From positions 2,604,064 to 2,668,063 of the forward strand of contig OW051468.1 of the NCBI GenBank assembly GCA_932521025.1: 64,000 nt of DNA. Direction: 5' to 3'. The stretch comes from Oscheius onirici. Its lineage: Eukaryota; Nematoda; Chromadorea; Rhabditida; Rhabditidae. This document shows, piece by piece, positions 33,895 to 44,200 of the stretch (within the stretch, counting starts at the first letter, position 1; each line of letters opens with the position of its first letter). A program made the translations under genes and the position numbers. The notes beneath the pieces were generated by a model that saw only the letters and a list, made by a program, of their open reading frames with translations, was not told where the DNA came from and did no database searches.

Positions 33895-33964
33895 CTGCAT
33901 ATCAACCAACTGCTTTCACAGGGTCGAAAATTGTTTTACACACCTTCGTTTGAGGTATATAACC
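33895..33964 (-). ncRNA. SL-RNA-like unit S8, 3'-truncated
   Basis: Minus-strand leader 33,964-33,944 (21 nt: ggttatatacctcaa then acgaag) followed by GT. The body (cgaccctgtgaaagcag) runs directly into the promoter region of S1, without Sm site or hairpin. Upstream gtctcgtcgtgcttctcga at about 34,000 matches the family element. It forms a head-to-tail dimer with S1. Confidence 0.5.
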
Positions 33965-34252
33965 TGAAAACAATGGCAAAGGCTGGAAGGTTATTCGAGA
34001 AGCACGACGAGACATTGATGGCGCCTTCAGATTGTCAGCTTTTCTGACAATCAAGAGAGATTATTTTTAGTGAGAACTAGGTCTTTGAATGGCGTTCTCT
34101 ACTCACCACAAACATCTATCTTCACTCCTTTCTTATCACTGTTGTTCCGCCTGTTCTTTCGTCAGCTCTCCCATGCTGAACAGCTAATCAGTTCCCGCCC
34201 TTGCACTCGGTATAAAATGAGCACATGGCTTCGGGGCTGAAGATAACGGGAA

Positions 34253-36064
34253 ATGCTTCTCGTTGCCATCTTTTCGATCCTTTCAGCCGCTTGGGCGGCT
34301 GGAAATCTTGTCGCCGGTCCCCTGACACAAGACTTTCAAACCTGGCTGGAGCAGAATGGTTACGCGACTGACGATTTCGTAAGGAGTGACTACGGCGTTC
34401 ACGGAAGTTATGGCGGAAAGTCAGCCTCAGCTCCTAATGCAAGTTTTGAATAATTCTTCTTATTTTTGAGCTGTAGACCACCCAAATCCCTGTCATTTTC
34501 ATCCACGGAAACAGTGATTCTGCCCTCCAGACGGATTCCTTCTCGACCGGATGGAACAACTCAATTGCCGTAGGTATACTGTCCGACTGAGGGATATAAT
34601 TTTTACAGTACTTTACTCAACAGGGTTATACTACTGCTGATCTCTATGCAACTTCTTGGGGAGACAACAAGGCGATGAAGGCTTCGACCAGGTAAGAGAG
34701 ACAGAGAGTCTGAGAGTCTTACAATCTTACCGTTTTTAAATCGTCCATAACTCGGGCCAGGCGGGTATTTGGCAAATTTGAAAATATACCCCGGAATCTA
34801 CTTGACATGGGCTATCGAATGACATTATACTCAACCTCAAACTCCACCTTGACCTGACAAGCTTCCATCGTTAGAGACAGAGAGACAGAGTGGACAAAAG
34901 TACAGAAATTTCCAGAACTCACAACTGCCACGACACTACCAGACTTCAGCGGTTTGTTAAAGCCGTCCTGGCCTATACCGGAGCTCCGAAAGTCTCTTTT
35001 GTGACCCATTCCATGGGAGTCACATTCGGCCGCAAGATTATCAAGGGAGGCAAGATCACAGCCACTGACGGTAACTGTGACCTGGGAAGTTCTATGGCCA
35101 ACAAAGTTGACGTCTTCGTCGGCCTGGCCGGAGCCAACTACGGTCTCTGCTCCTGTGCCGGAATCTCGGAGAACATGGAGAAGACCTGCAACGGACAGGT
35201 AAGAATTCAAAGAGACCAGTTCACTGTTCACAGGACGAAATGTGCTTTCTGATAAGAGAAAAACGCGTGTGTGGAAAGAGTGGTTTGTTGATAAGTCTGG
35301 CCAGGACGGTTCTGGGCTTGAAGACTCCGGGAGCTTTGACGGCTGGGGCGGCCTGTCCTCCAGCACCAGGCTGAGCAGGAGTCGAAGACTGCTTGTCCCA
35401 GGCATATTCCTCGCGACCAAAGGTTCCGGAACTCAAAGCGCCCTGCATGTAGCCGCTTCCGTATCCTCCAACGCCAGCGTAGCAAGACTTGTCGGCCATG
35501 GTTCGATGTGATGGCATGGTTTCTTTGAACGAAGGCGCTGTTTATATACGTTTTTGAAGCGAAATATTAGGACAATTTGTAACTTTTTTGGGGGACCAAA
35601 GTTAAAAAAAATTGATAATTAGGAAACATTTTTTTTTGTTTGGGTAGACAACTAGGGAAAGACAAGACAGAGAGAAAATGTTCAATCTCCTTTGTTTCAG
35701 AACGGTTTCTGGCCCGGGAACAAATGTGGAACTCACACTCTCTGTGGCATTCATCCAATGAACTGCGCCAATCCTCCAGACTATTCCAATTTCCTCGAGA
35801 CTCTGAACGGCGACAACAACAAGGAAGGCAGCAAGGTTTTCAGTGCCTGGAGCAATAGTGAGACTGTCTTTTCGCTTGGTTACTGTAGCTTTTTCAGTGG
35901 ACGATCTCATCCAGAACAATGACTACGTCTGGGGACAGCCAACTTCTCTTATACCGACATCCGATGGCCATCATGTTTATCCTACCTATACTCATATGCA
36001 GACCAAGGAGAAGACGGCAGCTGACCAGTATAAGATGGTTCATGACAAGCAACTTCCCAGCTAA
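34253..36064 (+). CDS. LIPS-type secreted lipase
   Basis: Signal peptide MLLVAIFSILSAAWA. Then QDFQTWLEQNGYATDDFVRS, IPVIFIHGNSDSALQT (oxyanion HG), TADLYATSWGDNKAMKAST, HNCHDTTRLQRFVKAVLAYT, and the nucleophile elbow VSFVTHSMGVTFGRK with Ser at about 35,010. Cysteine-rich stretches NYGLCSCAGISENMEKTC and NKCGTHTLCGIHPMNC follow, then a C-terminal block with HHVYPTYTHMQTKEKTA that probably supplies the catalytic His. This matches the nematode class-2 lipase (lips) family. About six exons. The first intron appears to start with GC (aat/gcaagt). The intron at 35,200-35,700 contains a minus-strand small gene. Confidence 0.85.
35221..35517 (-). CDS. Small Gly/Ala-rich protein nested in the lipase intron
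   Basis: Single-exon frame, MPSHRTMADKSCYAGVGG..., 98 residues, or 92 from the second Met at 35,499. An N-terminal Gly/Tyr/Ser part (GYGSGYMQGALSSGTFGREE) is followed by Ala/Pro-rich and then basic sequence (FKPRTVLARLINKP). A TATA-like tatata lies about 30 bp upstream on the minus strand (about 35,544). No signal peptide; family not recognised. Compact intronless nested genes of this type are often sperm-expressed in nematodes; that is only a guess here. Confidence 0.5.
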   Translation of the reverse strand: MPSHRTMADKSCYAGVGGYGSGYMQGALSSGTFGREEYAWDKQSSTPAQPGAGGQAAPAVKAPGVFKPRTVLARLINKPLFPHTRFSLIRKHISSCEQ

Positions 36065-36998
36065 CTGCGTGGATAAAACATACGTGTACATAAAAAATTT
36101 GTCTCTCTGTCACCAGACTCTCTATGCAGCCTCACTCCCGACATCTCTCCGAAACAATAAATCTGATCCACACGCTCGGGTCAGACAGTTTTACCCGTTA
36201 TGAAAAAGAGCTACGGCGGGTCTCCCCGAGATCTCACTTTCTGACTTTCTCCCCTTAACCGCTTTGCTTTTCTCCTTTAATTACATAGCCATCTTTTTGA
36301 GAGCGGAAGACCCGAACCGGGTGTTGCAATTTGGCAGAAAAAAAGAACGAAAAGAACTACATGACTAGTGTCGGAGTCAGTCAACCGTACTGTCCAAGAT
36401 CTGGCTTTAGAAGCTTCCATTGCTTGTTCAGTTAACTGTCCCTGTCCCTGTCCCTGTCACCTACTCTCACTATCCAGTTCTTACGTTATCACCCAGTATA
36501 ACAACTTGTCTCTCTCGAGATCCTATATCCGAGAAGCTTATCGTTTCCTGTAGTCATGTAACAAACTCGTCTCTCTTTCGCTCTCTACTAGCCCCCGCTC
36601 TGTCCATTACGCCTCCGACCCGAACCCGGTTTGTTGCTCGCGCAACTGCCGCTTAATACAGCCCCTCGAGGAAAATGGCTATATCCCTCTATCTCGAGAC
36701 ACGTCTCTCGGTCATTAGCTTTTTTTCTTTCAGCGTGAGACTCTTGAGCTGTTTGGCAGCTTTCTTGATGATCTGATTAACGTATTGACTTCCAAGCATT
36801 TTCCTGGCTTCTTGAGCTTTTCTTGTTCTAGGAAAAGGTTGTTTTAGCTATATGGTCGTGTCGTTACAAACTTTTATGGTAGAATACTGCTGTTTTTGCC
36901 TGAAACGCAGAAAATCTGAGCCGCCGCCCAGCTGACTCTCGCCCGTATGCTCTCGGCGCGCTTCCTGGATGACCTTCTAGGCTTTGCCGTCATTCTCA

Positions 36999-37093
36999 GG
37001 TTATATACCTCAAGTTAAGGTATGCAAAAGTTTTGGCCCTGTGAAAGCAGTGGTTGAAGGTAATTTTGAAAGCTCTCCCATTGAGGAGAGCGA
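36999..37093 (+). ncRNA. SL-RNA-like unit S2, the best preserved
   Basis: Plus-strand leader 36,999-37,019 (21 nt: ggttatatacctcaagttaa then g), donor gtatgc at 37,020. Body ttggccctgtgaaagcagtg, Sm-type aattttg at 37,062-37,068, and a perfect 7-bp 3' hairpin at 37,072-37,091. Upstream at 36,940-36,990, cgcccgtatgctctcggcgc continues into gcttcctgga and aligns with the same element in the minus-strand copies. Length about 95 nt, in the range of SL RNAs. No protein overlaps it. Confidence 0.7.
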
Positions 37094-37860
37094 TAAGACA
37101 GGTGGATTAGTTTTCACGGATGTTCTGCCGTTGTAGCTTTGTTTCTTCCATCCGATTTCAAGATAACACATTGTTCCAGGGTTCCTCAGAAAGTCTTATA
37201 AACGTATTCCTAAAGCATTTTCACTTCGAGACCTGTTTGCACACAGATCTCATATTGTAGCTGCGTATCTTTCAGTTGTTTTAGATGAGCATCCAGGATT
37301 ACGTCATTTTTGACAAAAAAGCACTTGGTCTCTCACCGTTCCATATGTATCCAGAAGCTGCTATCTGTTTGAAAGACCTGACCAATCTCTTTTCCGTCGC
37401 ATCACGCGTTATCCGCCATCAAAATAAATGGCTTTTGCGGCTTCTTTCCCTCCCAGTTCTTCCTCAACCCACACCTCTTTTGTATACGCAACACCCGGTT
37501 TCAGTCATCTCTATTTCTCAAAACTTTTCCTTTCAAGGTGTAAACAACTTCCCACGTCAGTGTAAACAACTTTCCAAGGCCGGCAGAAAATTAATCCGTG
37601 GCTAAAAAGCACCAAAGTGCTAAGCGTTCCTCTGCGCCGGCGCTAGTTGATTATTACCTGTCACAATTAGAGAGGGAAGACTGGACAAAAGTGGCGTTCA
37701 CACGGAGACGAAAAAGTGACACGTTAGCCTCTAGAAGATTCAAGTGCTAAAATTGTGAAAATACTCACTTCCCGTCTAAATCTATAGACCGCCGACCAGT
37801 CCAGTCGTACTGATGCTGTCTTTTCCAGAATGACCTTCCAGCATTTTTGCCTTGTTCGTG
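37094..37860. other. Intergenic, nothing firm
   Basis: An ORF at 37,285-37,605 has no supporting similarity. Upstream of S7 (about 37,830-37,850) ccagaatgaccttccagca resembles the proximal part of the SL-like promoter region. Confidence 0.4.
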
Positions 37861-37960
37861 GGATTAAATATAATCTTAACTAAGGTTGGAATAAAACTTC
37901 GACCCTGCGCAATTAGTTGGCTGAAGAAAACTTTGTAAAGCTCTTCGGTCGAGAAGAGCA
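37861..37960 (+). ncRNA. SL-RNA-like unit S7, diverged
   Basis: Leader-like 37,861-37,884 (ggattaaatataatcttaac then taag) with donor gttgga. Body cttcgaccctgcgcaa. The Sm site is degenerate (aactttg). The 3' hairpin at 37,940-37,959 reads gctcttc...gaagagc, whereas other members have gctctcc...ggagagc: both sides changed together, so pairing is kept. Confidence 0.5.
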
Positions 37961-38285
37961 ACGAGCAGATCCAGATAGTCTTATAGAAAACGGTTTAATA
38001 TCATTTTGGAAATCAGACTTCTCTTGGCTTTTTCAGTATGTTGCTCTGTTTCCGTTCGGACATCACGTGAAAAACTCACAAACTTACAACTGGCCAGTCA
38101 AGAGCAGGATATTGAGCTCAAAGTCCGTACCAAATATAGTTCAGCTGTCTTTACCAATTCCTCTCCTCAATTTTCCACTGTTCAACCTCTAAAAACTCTA
38201 ATCTTCCTTTACGATGACCGATTATGTTCTCTCTATAATTGTTCCTCAACCAAAGGTTCAGATCTCACCTTGAAACCTTCCAGTG

Positions 38286-41200
38286 ATGAAACACCTCCTC
38301 AGTGGGGTCTTGCTCCTGTTTGGGGGTCTCTTGGCCCAGGAACAGTCACTAACTCCGTCAGCTGCCAAATGTGACTATTCACCAGTGGAGATCGCCTTCC
38401 TGCTGGACATCACTGCCGCCAACAAGACAAACTTTAAAATTCAGCAGCAAAGAATCTTGAGGACACTGAAGTGAGCCATTTTCTTGAAACCAGACAAACA
38501 CCTTCAGACACATTGAATCGGCAGTGATCCCTCGAAAACTACGATTTTCCGTAATAGCTTTTAATTCTGAAGCCGTCACTTTGGTTGAACTCGGATCCCC
38601 ACTGGCTAATGACACAGACAGGGTACGACTCTTTCCGCTAAGAGGAAATAGATGACCTTTTTCAGGTGGCAACAGTGATTGGGAAGCTGAAACCAAAGGC
38701 TCATGTTCAAACATCTGTGGCGAAGGCGTTTGATGCGGCTGGAGTACAGTTCAAAACGGTTGGTCACTGTCACTGTCACGCTCACTGTCACTGTCACTTT
38801 TTCAGTACGGAGACCTCGACTCCCGCCGTATCGTCATCCTAGCCCACGATGGAATAAATACTGACTACGTTAGCGAAACAGTCGAGTCCAGAACATCCAT
38901 CCAACAGCTAGGCGTTCAAGTCTTTGCTGTTTCCGGCAATCCCTTCTCCAACTTCTTGGCCCTCCTCGGCTATACAGAGCACAGAGAGCGTCTCCTGGTC
39001 AACTCTGAGGACACTCAAGAGTTTCATGTCATGCTAGATGAGGCAATGGGAGCCTGTGGGAAGGGAAAGATTTCGAGAAGAGCCAAGGGAGTGAGGATTG
39101 GCCGAGCTGAAGGAAAAGTCAAGATTTTTGAAGAGGGACAGGATTGTGGACATGATAAGGTCAGCCTTGAAATTGGTTCTGACATCAGATTCTTTAGGTT
39201 GACCTGATGCTCATTCTGGACACTTCCGGCAGTGTTTACGAGGTCTTTGAGGATCAGAGACAGATAGCAATTGATATTCTTGAATCTTTTCCTGAACAGA
39301 CCTATTCCGAGAGGCTCCAGGTAAGAAAACATCCTGAGATCAAAACCCCATCCTCAGGTCTCGATTGTGCGCTTCGCAGCCACATCTGAGGTTCTCGTAC
39401 CGTTTTTGAAGAACCGTTCACGGGAAGAGATGGTCGACGAGGTTCGGAAGGTCAAGTTCACCGGACAGAACACAAAGATCGCCGGTGCTGTAGAGATTGC
39501 TTTGGATGAATTGGACAGAGGCAGGAGAAAAGACGCGACTCAGGTAATGGGCTCTGGACTGGAGGATTGCTGGTCTTTAGGTTCTTGTACTGATATCTGA
39601 TGGTCATGGTCAAGAGTACTGGAATGTTGTGCAGAAGATTGGAAGGAGAGTGCAGGTGAGTGTAACTGAGGGGCAGCGAGAAAGAGATTGAAATTCGAGG
39701 AAAAATTTGGACATGACCCATTTCCCAGACTACCTTTTGAAGATAGCGGTATTAATCTGTCCCTTCAGTGCGTACCGACTTTTTTCAGTTGTTCTTTCAG
39801 TTCCTAGAATCCCAGTGCTTGAACATCTTTCAATTCCATAACAGTCGTAGTTCTTAGTGCCTGAAAATTTACAAGAGAGACAGAACCAATCAAGTTATCT
39901 TAAAATTCCGTTGATTCCCTCAGTTACCAATCACAATCACACTTTAACACTACCCTAGTCTCCAGTACCCGATTTGCTTATCACACTCCAAAGAGGTAGA
40001 TTTACCGAAACCCGAATCGGCCATCGGGCTGAAGACTGAGATTTTGTCGGATCTGGATTGCTCGGGACTAGTCCAGATCGTAGTCAAGGTGTGATTGGGA
40101 GAGGTAGAAGAGAATACAGCGAAAGCAACGAAAAATTGGGAAAAGTTGAATCACCTGACCTCGCTTGGATTAGACGACGTTCCTTGGTGGCAGACAGCTA
40201 GCGACTGACGAAGCGAAACTCTGAACAAAGTGGGAGGATTATAGTTGACAAGTCTTGACAAGTTAGAAAGCTTTTTGTCTTTGAGGCGATTTTGTAAGTC
40301 TTTGGTCTCAAAGCGATTTTGTCTGGACAGAAAGACAGATCTGAGGTCTGTTACTCTGATCTAGTTGTACCTTGTGCTGATCCAGTCCAGTTCCTAGCCT
40401 TTAGATAATTAAAATCTGTTGATTGTCCCCCAAAAATACTTTCCCGGTTAATCCCAGAAACCAATAAGGTTGTTTGGCGGGACGGCTTAGGAACTGCCTG
40501 ATATTCTTTACCTGAGCCCTTGGCATTCAAAAGAATGGGATTAGCGGGGCGAGACTTGAAAAACTAGCAGCTTCACAAGCACTCCCTCATCTTGTGTTTG
40601 AACACTCACATGACTTTGACAAGATCAAGAAAAGACAAAAGACTGAAGAAATAAGACCATTGATGTTATTTTGACTAGGATTTATGTTCATGTCCAATGC
40701 GATCGTGGTAGCAAAGATTTGGGGTTGACCGGATTGTGAGGAAAAATTAGAAACCGGTTGAATACTGTCGGAGAAAATTAAAAATTGAGAGAGAAGTGTT
40801 CTGGATCAGAAAAAATACGATTGGTGTGAGACCGGAAGATTAAAAGGCAACTCTTAACTCTTACAGGCTGTTATAACTCGGAGAATAAGAGTAAGATACG
40901 AGAGCCTGGGTGAGAGTCATAGGTTAGAGTAAGACTGGATCCTGGTCAGACTTCCAGTGGCTTAATTCGATGTTAGAGATACAAAACGAAACAGTTTGTG
41001 AGGCAGACAATATATAGCGCGTGCCAAATCTTCACCTTAAGTATTTTTAATTGACGAAAAATTGCGTACGTGCGGCCAAGCTATTTTATTCGAATTTCTA
41101 CTGATTTTTTCGTACGCAACTTTGCGTAACGGAAGTACGTAAGGTGAAGATTTGGCACGCGCTATATAGTCTGTTCAAAATGTAGAGAGCATTTTTTGAA

Positions 41201-44200
41201 TTGGCCCGCGCTTTTTCATTGACTGAGTATCCAACATTTACATGCTGCAACGTGCTACGCAGCTAAATTCCCGCCAATTTGATTTGAAAATTGGGTAATA
41301 CTATAGCAGGCACCCTCCTCCATTCAAACATTTTGGCGCGCAAGCCATAAATTGACTAAATTCGCGTTTTTAACCATTTTTCCAGTATTATTTCACGTTC
41401 TAGCTGCTTTTATCGAACGCAGCATCAAAAAGTACCCCTTGGGTGAGTGTCCAATCTAATAAAATAGTGAAAAATCTAGAGAAACTCTCGGGGGGGGGGG
41501 GGTGCAATATGTTAGCGATGTTGCTTATTCTGAAGTATTTCGCCTAATTTTTCAAGTATTTTGGCATCCTGGGGGTTATAATTGACGCCGAGTTCGATAA
41601 ACACATCCAGAACGTGAAAGAATAACGGAAAAGTGGTGAAAATCCCGATTTCACACATTGCGCGCCAAAATATTTGAATGGAGGGGGTGCCTGCTATAGT
41701 ATGAAAGAAAGCGCGGGCCAATTCAAAAAATGCTCTCTACATTTTGAACAGACTATAGCTTCTGAGTTACTGTAATTTTAACTAGTCAAAACCAATTAGA
41801 ACATTCACGTGTTACATCCTGTCATGAGTAATCTCTGGTCAAAGCTGTTCACTTCACCTAATGTTCTCCCAAAAGAAGCTTGCTCTCCAATTGCTCTCCA
41901 ACAGACTCCAGTAGATTCTACTTTCCCAAATAGTCAACTTTCAGGATTCCAACGCCGAAGTCTTTGCCGTCTCCGCCGGACAGGACTACAACAATGCGGA
42001 ACTGTTGATCTACGTCGGACACAAATCTCGTCTCTTCATTGGACCAACATACTCAGGGTTAGTTCAGAACATTTATTCCTATTTGCTTCTTTCCCTTCTT
42101 GTGGTAGTGGTGGTGATGGTGCTTTTTGGAATGATCGGTCTTCAAAATTCTGAAAAAGTACAATAGTAATAGAATTGAACTGTCTCTGTTTAGTCTCTGA
42201 GTCTTTGAATCTATCAGTGTTTCAGTTTCTCTGACTCTCTGTCTGTCTTTCTGTCCCTCTCTTCGTTCTTACAGTAACCCCAAAACTCACTTTTTCCCCT
42301 TGTGAAAAGTCCTCCTTCTTAAACTGTTACTATTGTAATTGGCAGCCTCTAGCATCTCAGTAATAGCGGCCATAATCTTATCCGTCGAAGAGTTGGCGGT
42401 AATTGCTAAATCGAACTCTTTAAAACCTTCCTGATTAAAAGACCTACGCAAGCATTCTACAGAAATCCACGAGACGAAAGCAAAAAGCAGAAACAGTCGC
42501 ATGCTCCTAGTTCAGACGACTGGACATTAATCTCCTTATCCAGAGGCGGAGAATCCAATTGCGCTTTTTAGGCGCTGAGGTCTCGGCTCTTTTTCAGTAG
42601 AGTAGGCGGGGAGAGTTCGGATGCTGCGGCTAATTAGTCGGTGTTTCTTTTTGAGCAGCGTGACTCTTCGCAGATTAGCAGAGATTTGGAGCAAAAGGAC
42701 GGGATCCAGAGGGAGGGACAGACAGAGAGAGAGAGAGTTCCCAAGAATCCTGCTTTCCCCTGTAGACAAGTTAATTGTTTTGATAGCCATCCGAAGGTCA
42801 CTAGTCTGAACCGGTTCCACTCCCGACGCCTCAATGGAAAACCCCTTTAACAGAGTAGAAAAAATATTTATTAAAGTTCTGAATCTAACTGTGCCACTCT
42901 TTGCTACTGCTGGAAGATTCTTCCGTCACAACCTTTCTGTGCTGTCCTCCGCCGGGCAGATCTTGAAAAATCTGGAGTTTGATTGAGCCCATTTGGCAGA
43001 ACAGCCTTTTATACATGTCTCTGTCTGTTTTTGTTTTCGTCCATGAATTGCTCTGAAAATAACAACATTGCGTCTTTCATATTCGTCCCGACACTGACCG
43101 AGTATATTGGAAAATGCATTGGAGTTGCTGTGAAGACGAAGACTACACTAAGGACTGGTCAAGGGAACGTAAAGGTAAAGGAGAGAGGACAGAGAGTCAG
43201 AGAGTTTTCAGGTCATGTTCAGTCAATCAACTTCCTCTACTGGAGTGACTACTGATCCAATTCTGTCCAGTATCAGTTCAAATCCAGTTCAGTCTAATAC
43301 GGAAGAGTCAGTGACTACTACCAAGAGTACAGAGACAGAAGGTTTGGTACAGTATGATCTTTGAACTACTGGTTCAGATCGAAAGGAACTGGAAAAAACT
43401 ACAGAGTCACGGAGAGAGAACAAGGAAGACGAGGGATCTGGTTCTATTGGAGCTGATTCTGTGGAAGGTTCTGGGCTGAATGAGGACGTTGAGAAGAACC
43501 AGAAAAGAGGTAGTCTTGGGGTTCTTGTTCTGGTAGAAAGAATCAATTTCAGGAGACTTTGCTGCTGAAACTATAATCATTGACGAGAAAGGAAGATCTC
43601 CAGATGATGTACCGAAAGTTAGTCAAGTTCAGGCAGCGAGGAAGACTCTGGAGAAACTGAAACTTAGGGATTTGAATACTGTAAGTCTTTATGTTCATTG
43701 GTAGTGTTTCTGTGTCTCCCAGTCTTTCTCTCTCCGCCTTGCCATGTCTTTGTCTCTCTCAATCTCCCAGTCTGATAGATCATGATATTTTAGGCGCGAC
43801 CTCTGGACTGCGACATCGACCTAGTCATGATTCTCGACCGATCGACTAGTGTTACTGATGACTTTGAGCGGGAGATTACGGTAGCTACCAAAGTGGCCAA
43901 CTTGTTCGGAGACAGAGACTATGAGAGCTCTAAAATCAGAGTAGGAGCTGTCAGTTTTGCCAAGGTAACAAGACGACATTTTCTTGTACTCTGACTTCAG
44001 GACGCGAGACTGGAACTTCCCTTGACGACGCACAAGAGAGTCAAAGTTTTGGAGACGCTTCAGAACATTGAGCACACCGGCGGATCGACTTCCGCTGTAG
44101 AAGGAGCAAAGCTGGCAATGACGGTTGGTTTTTTGTGGAAGATGCTGTGGAACTTGATTACAGAGACTTCTAAACAATAGACAACCGAACGCCAGACTCA

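Noticed and set aside
42536-42850. Four overlapping ORFs on both strands
   Set aside because: Mutually exclusive frames in an intron, none with a signal peptide or family match.
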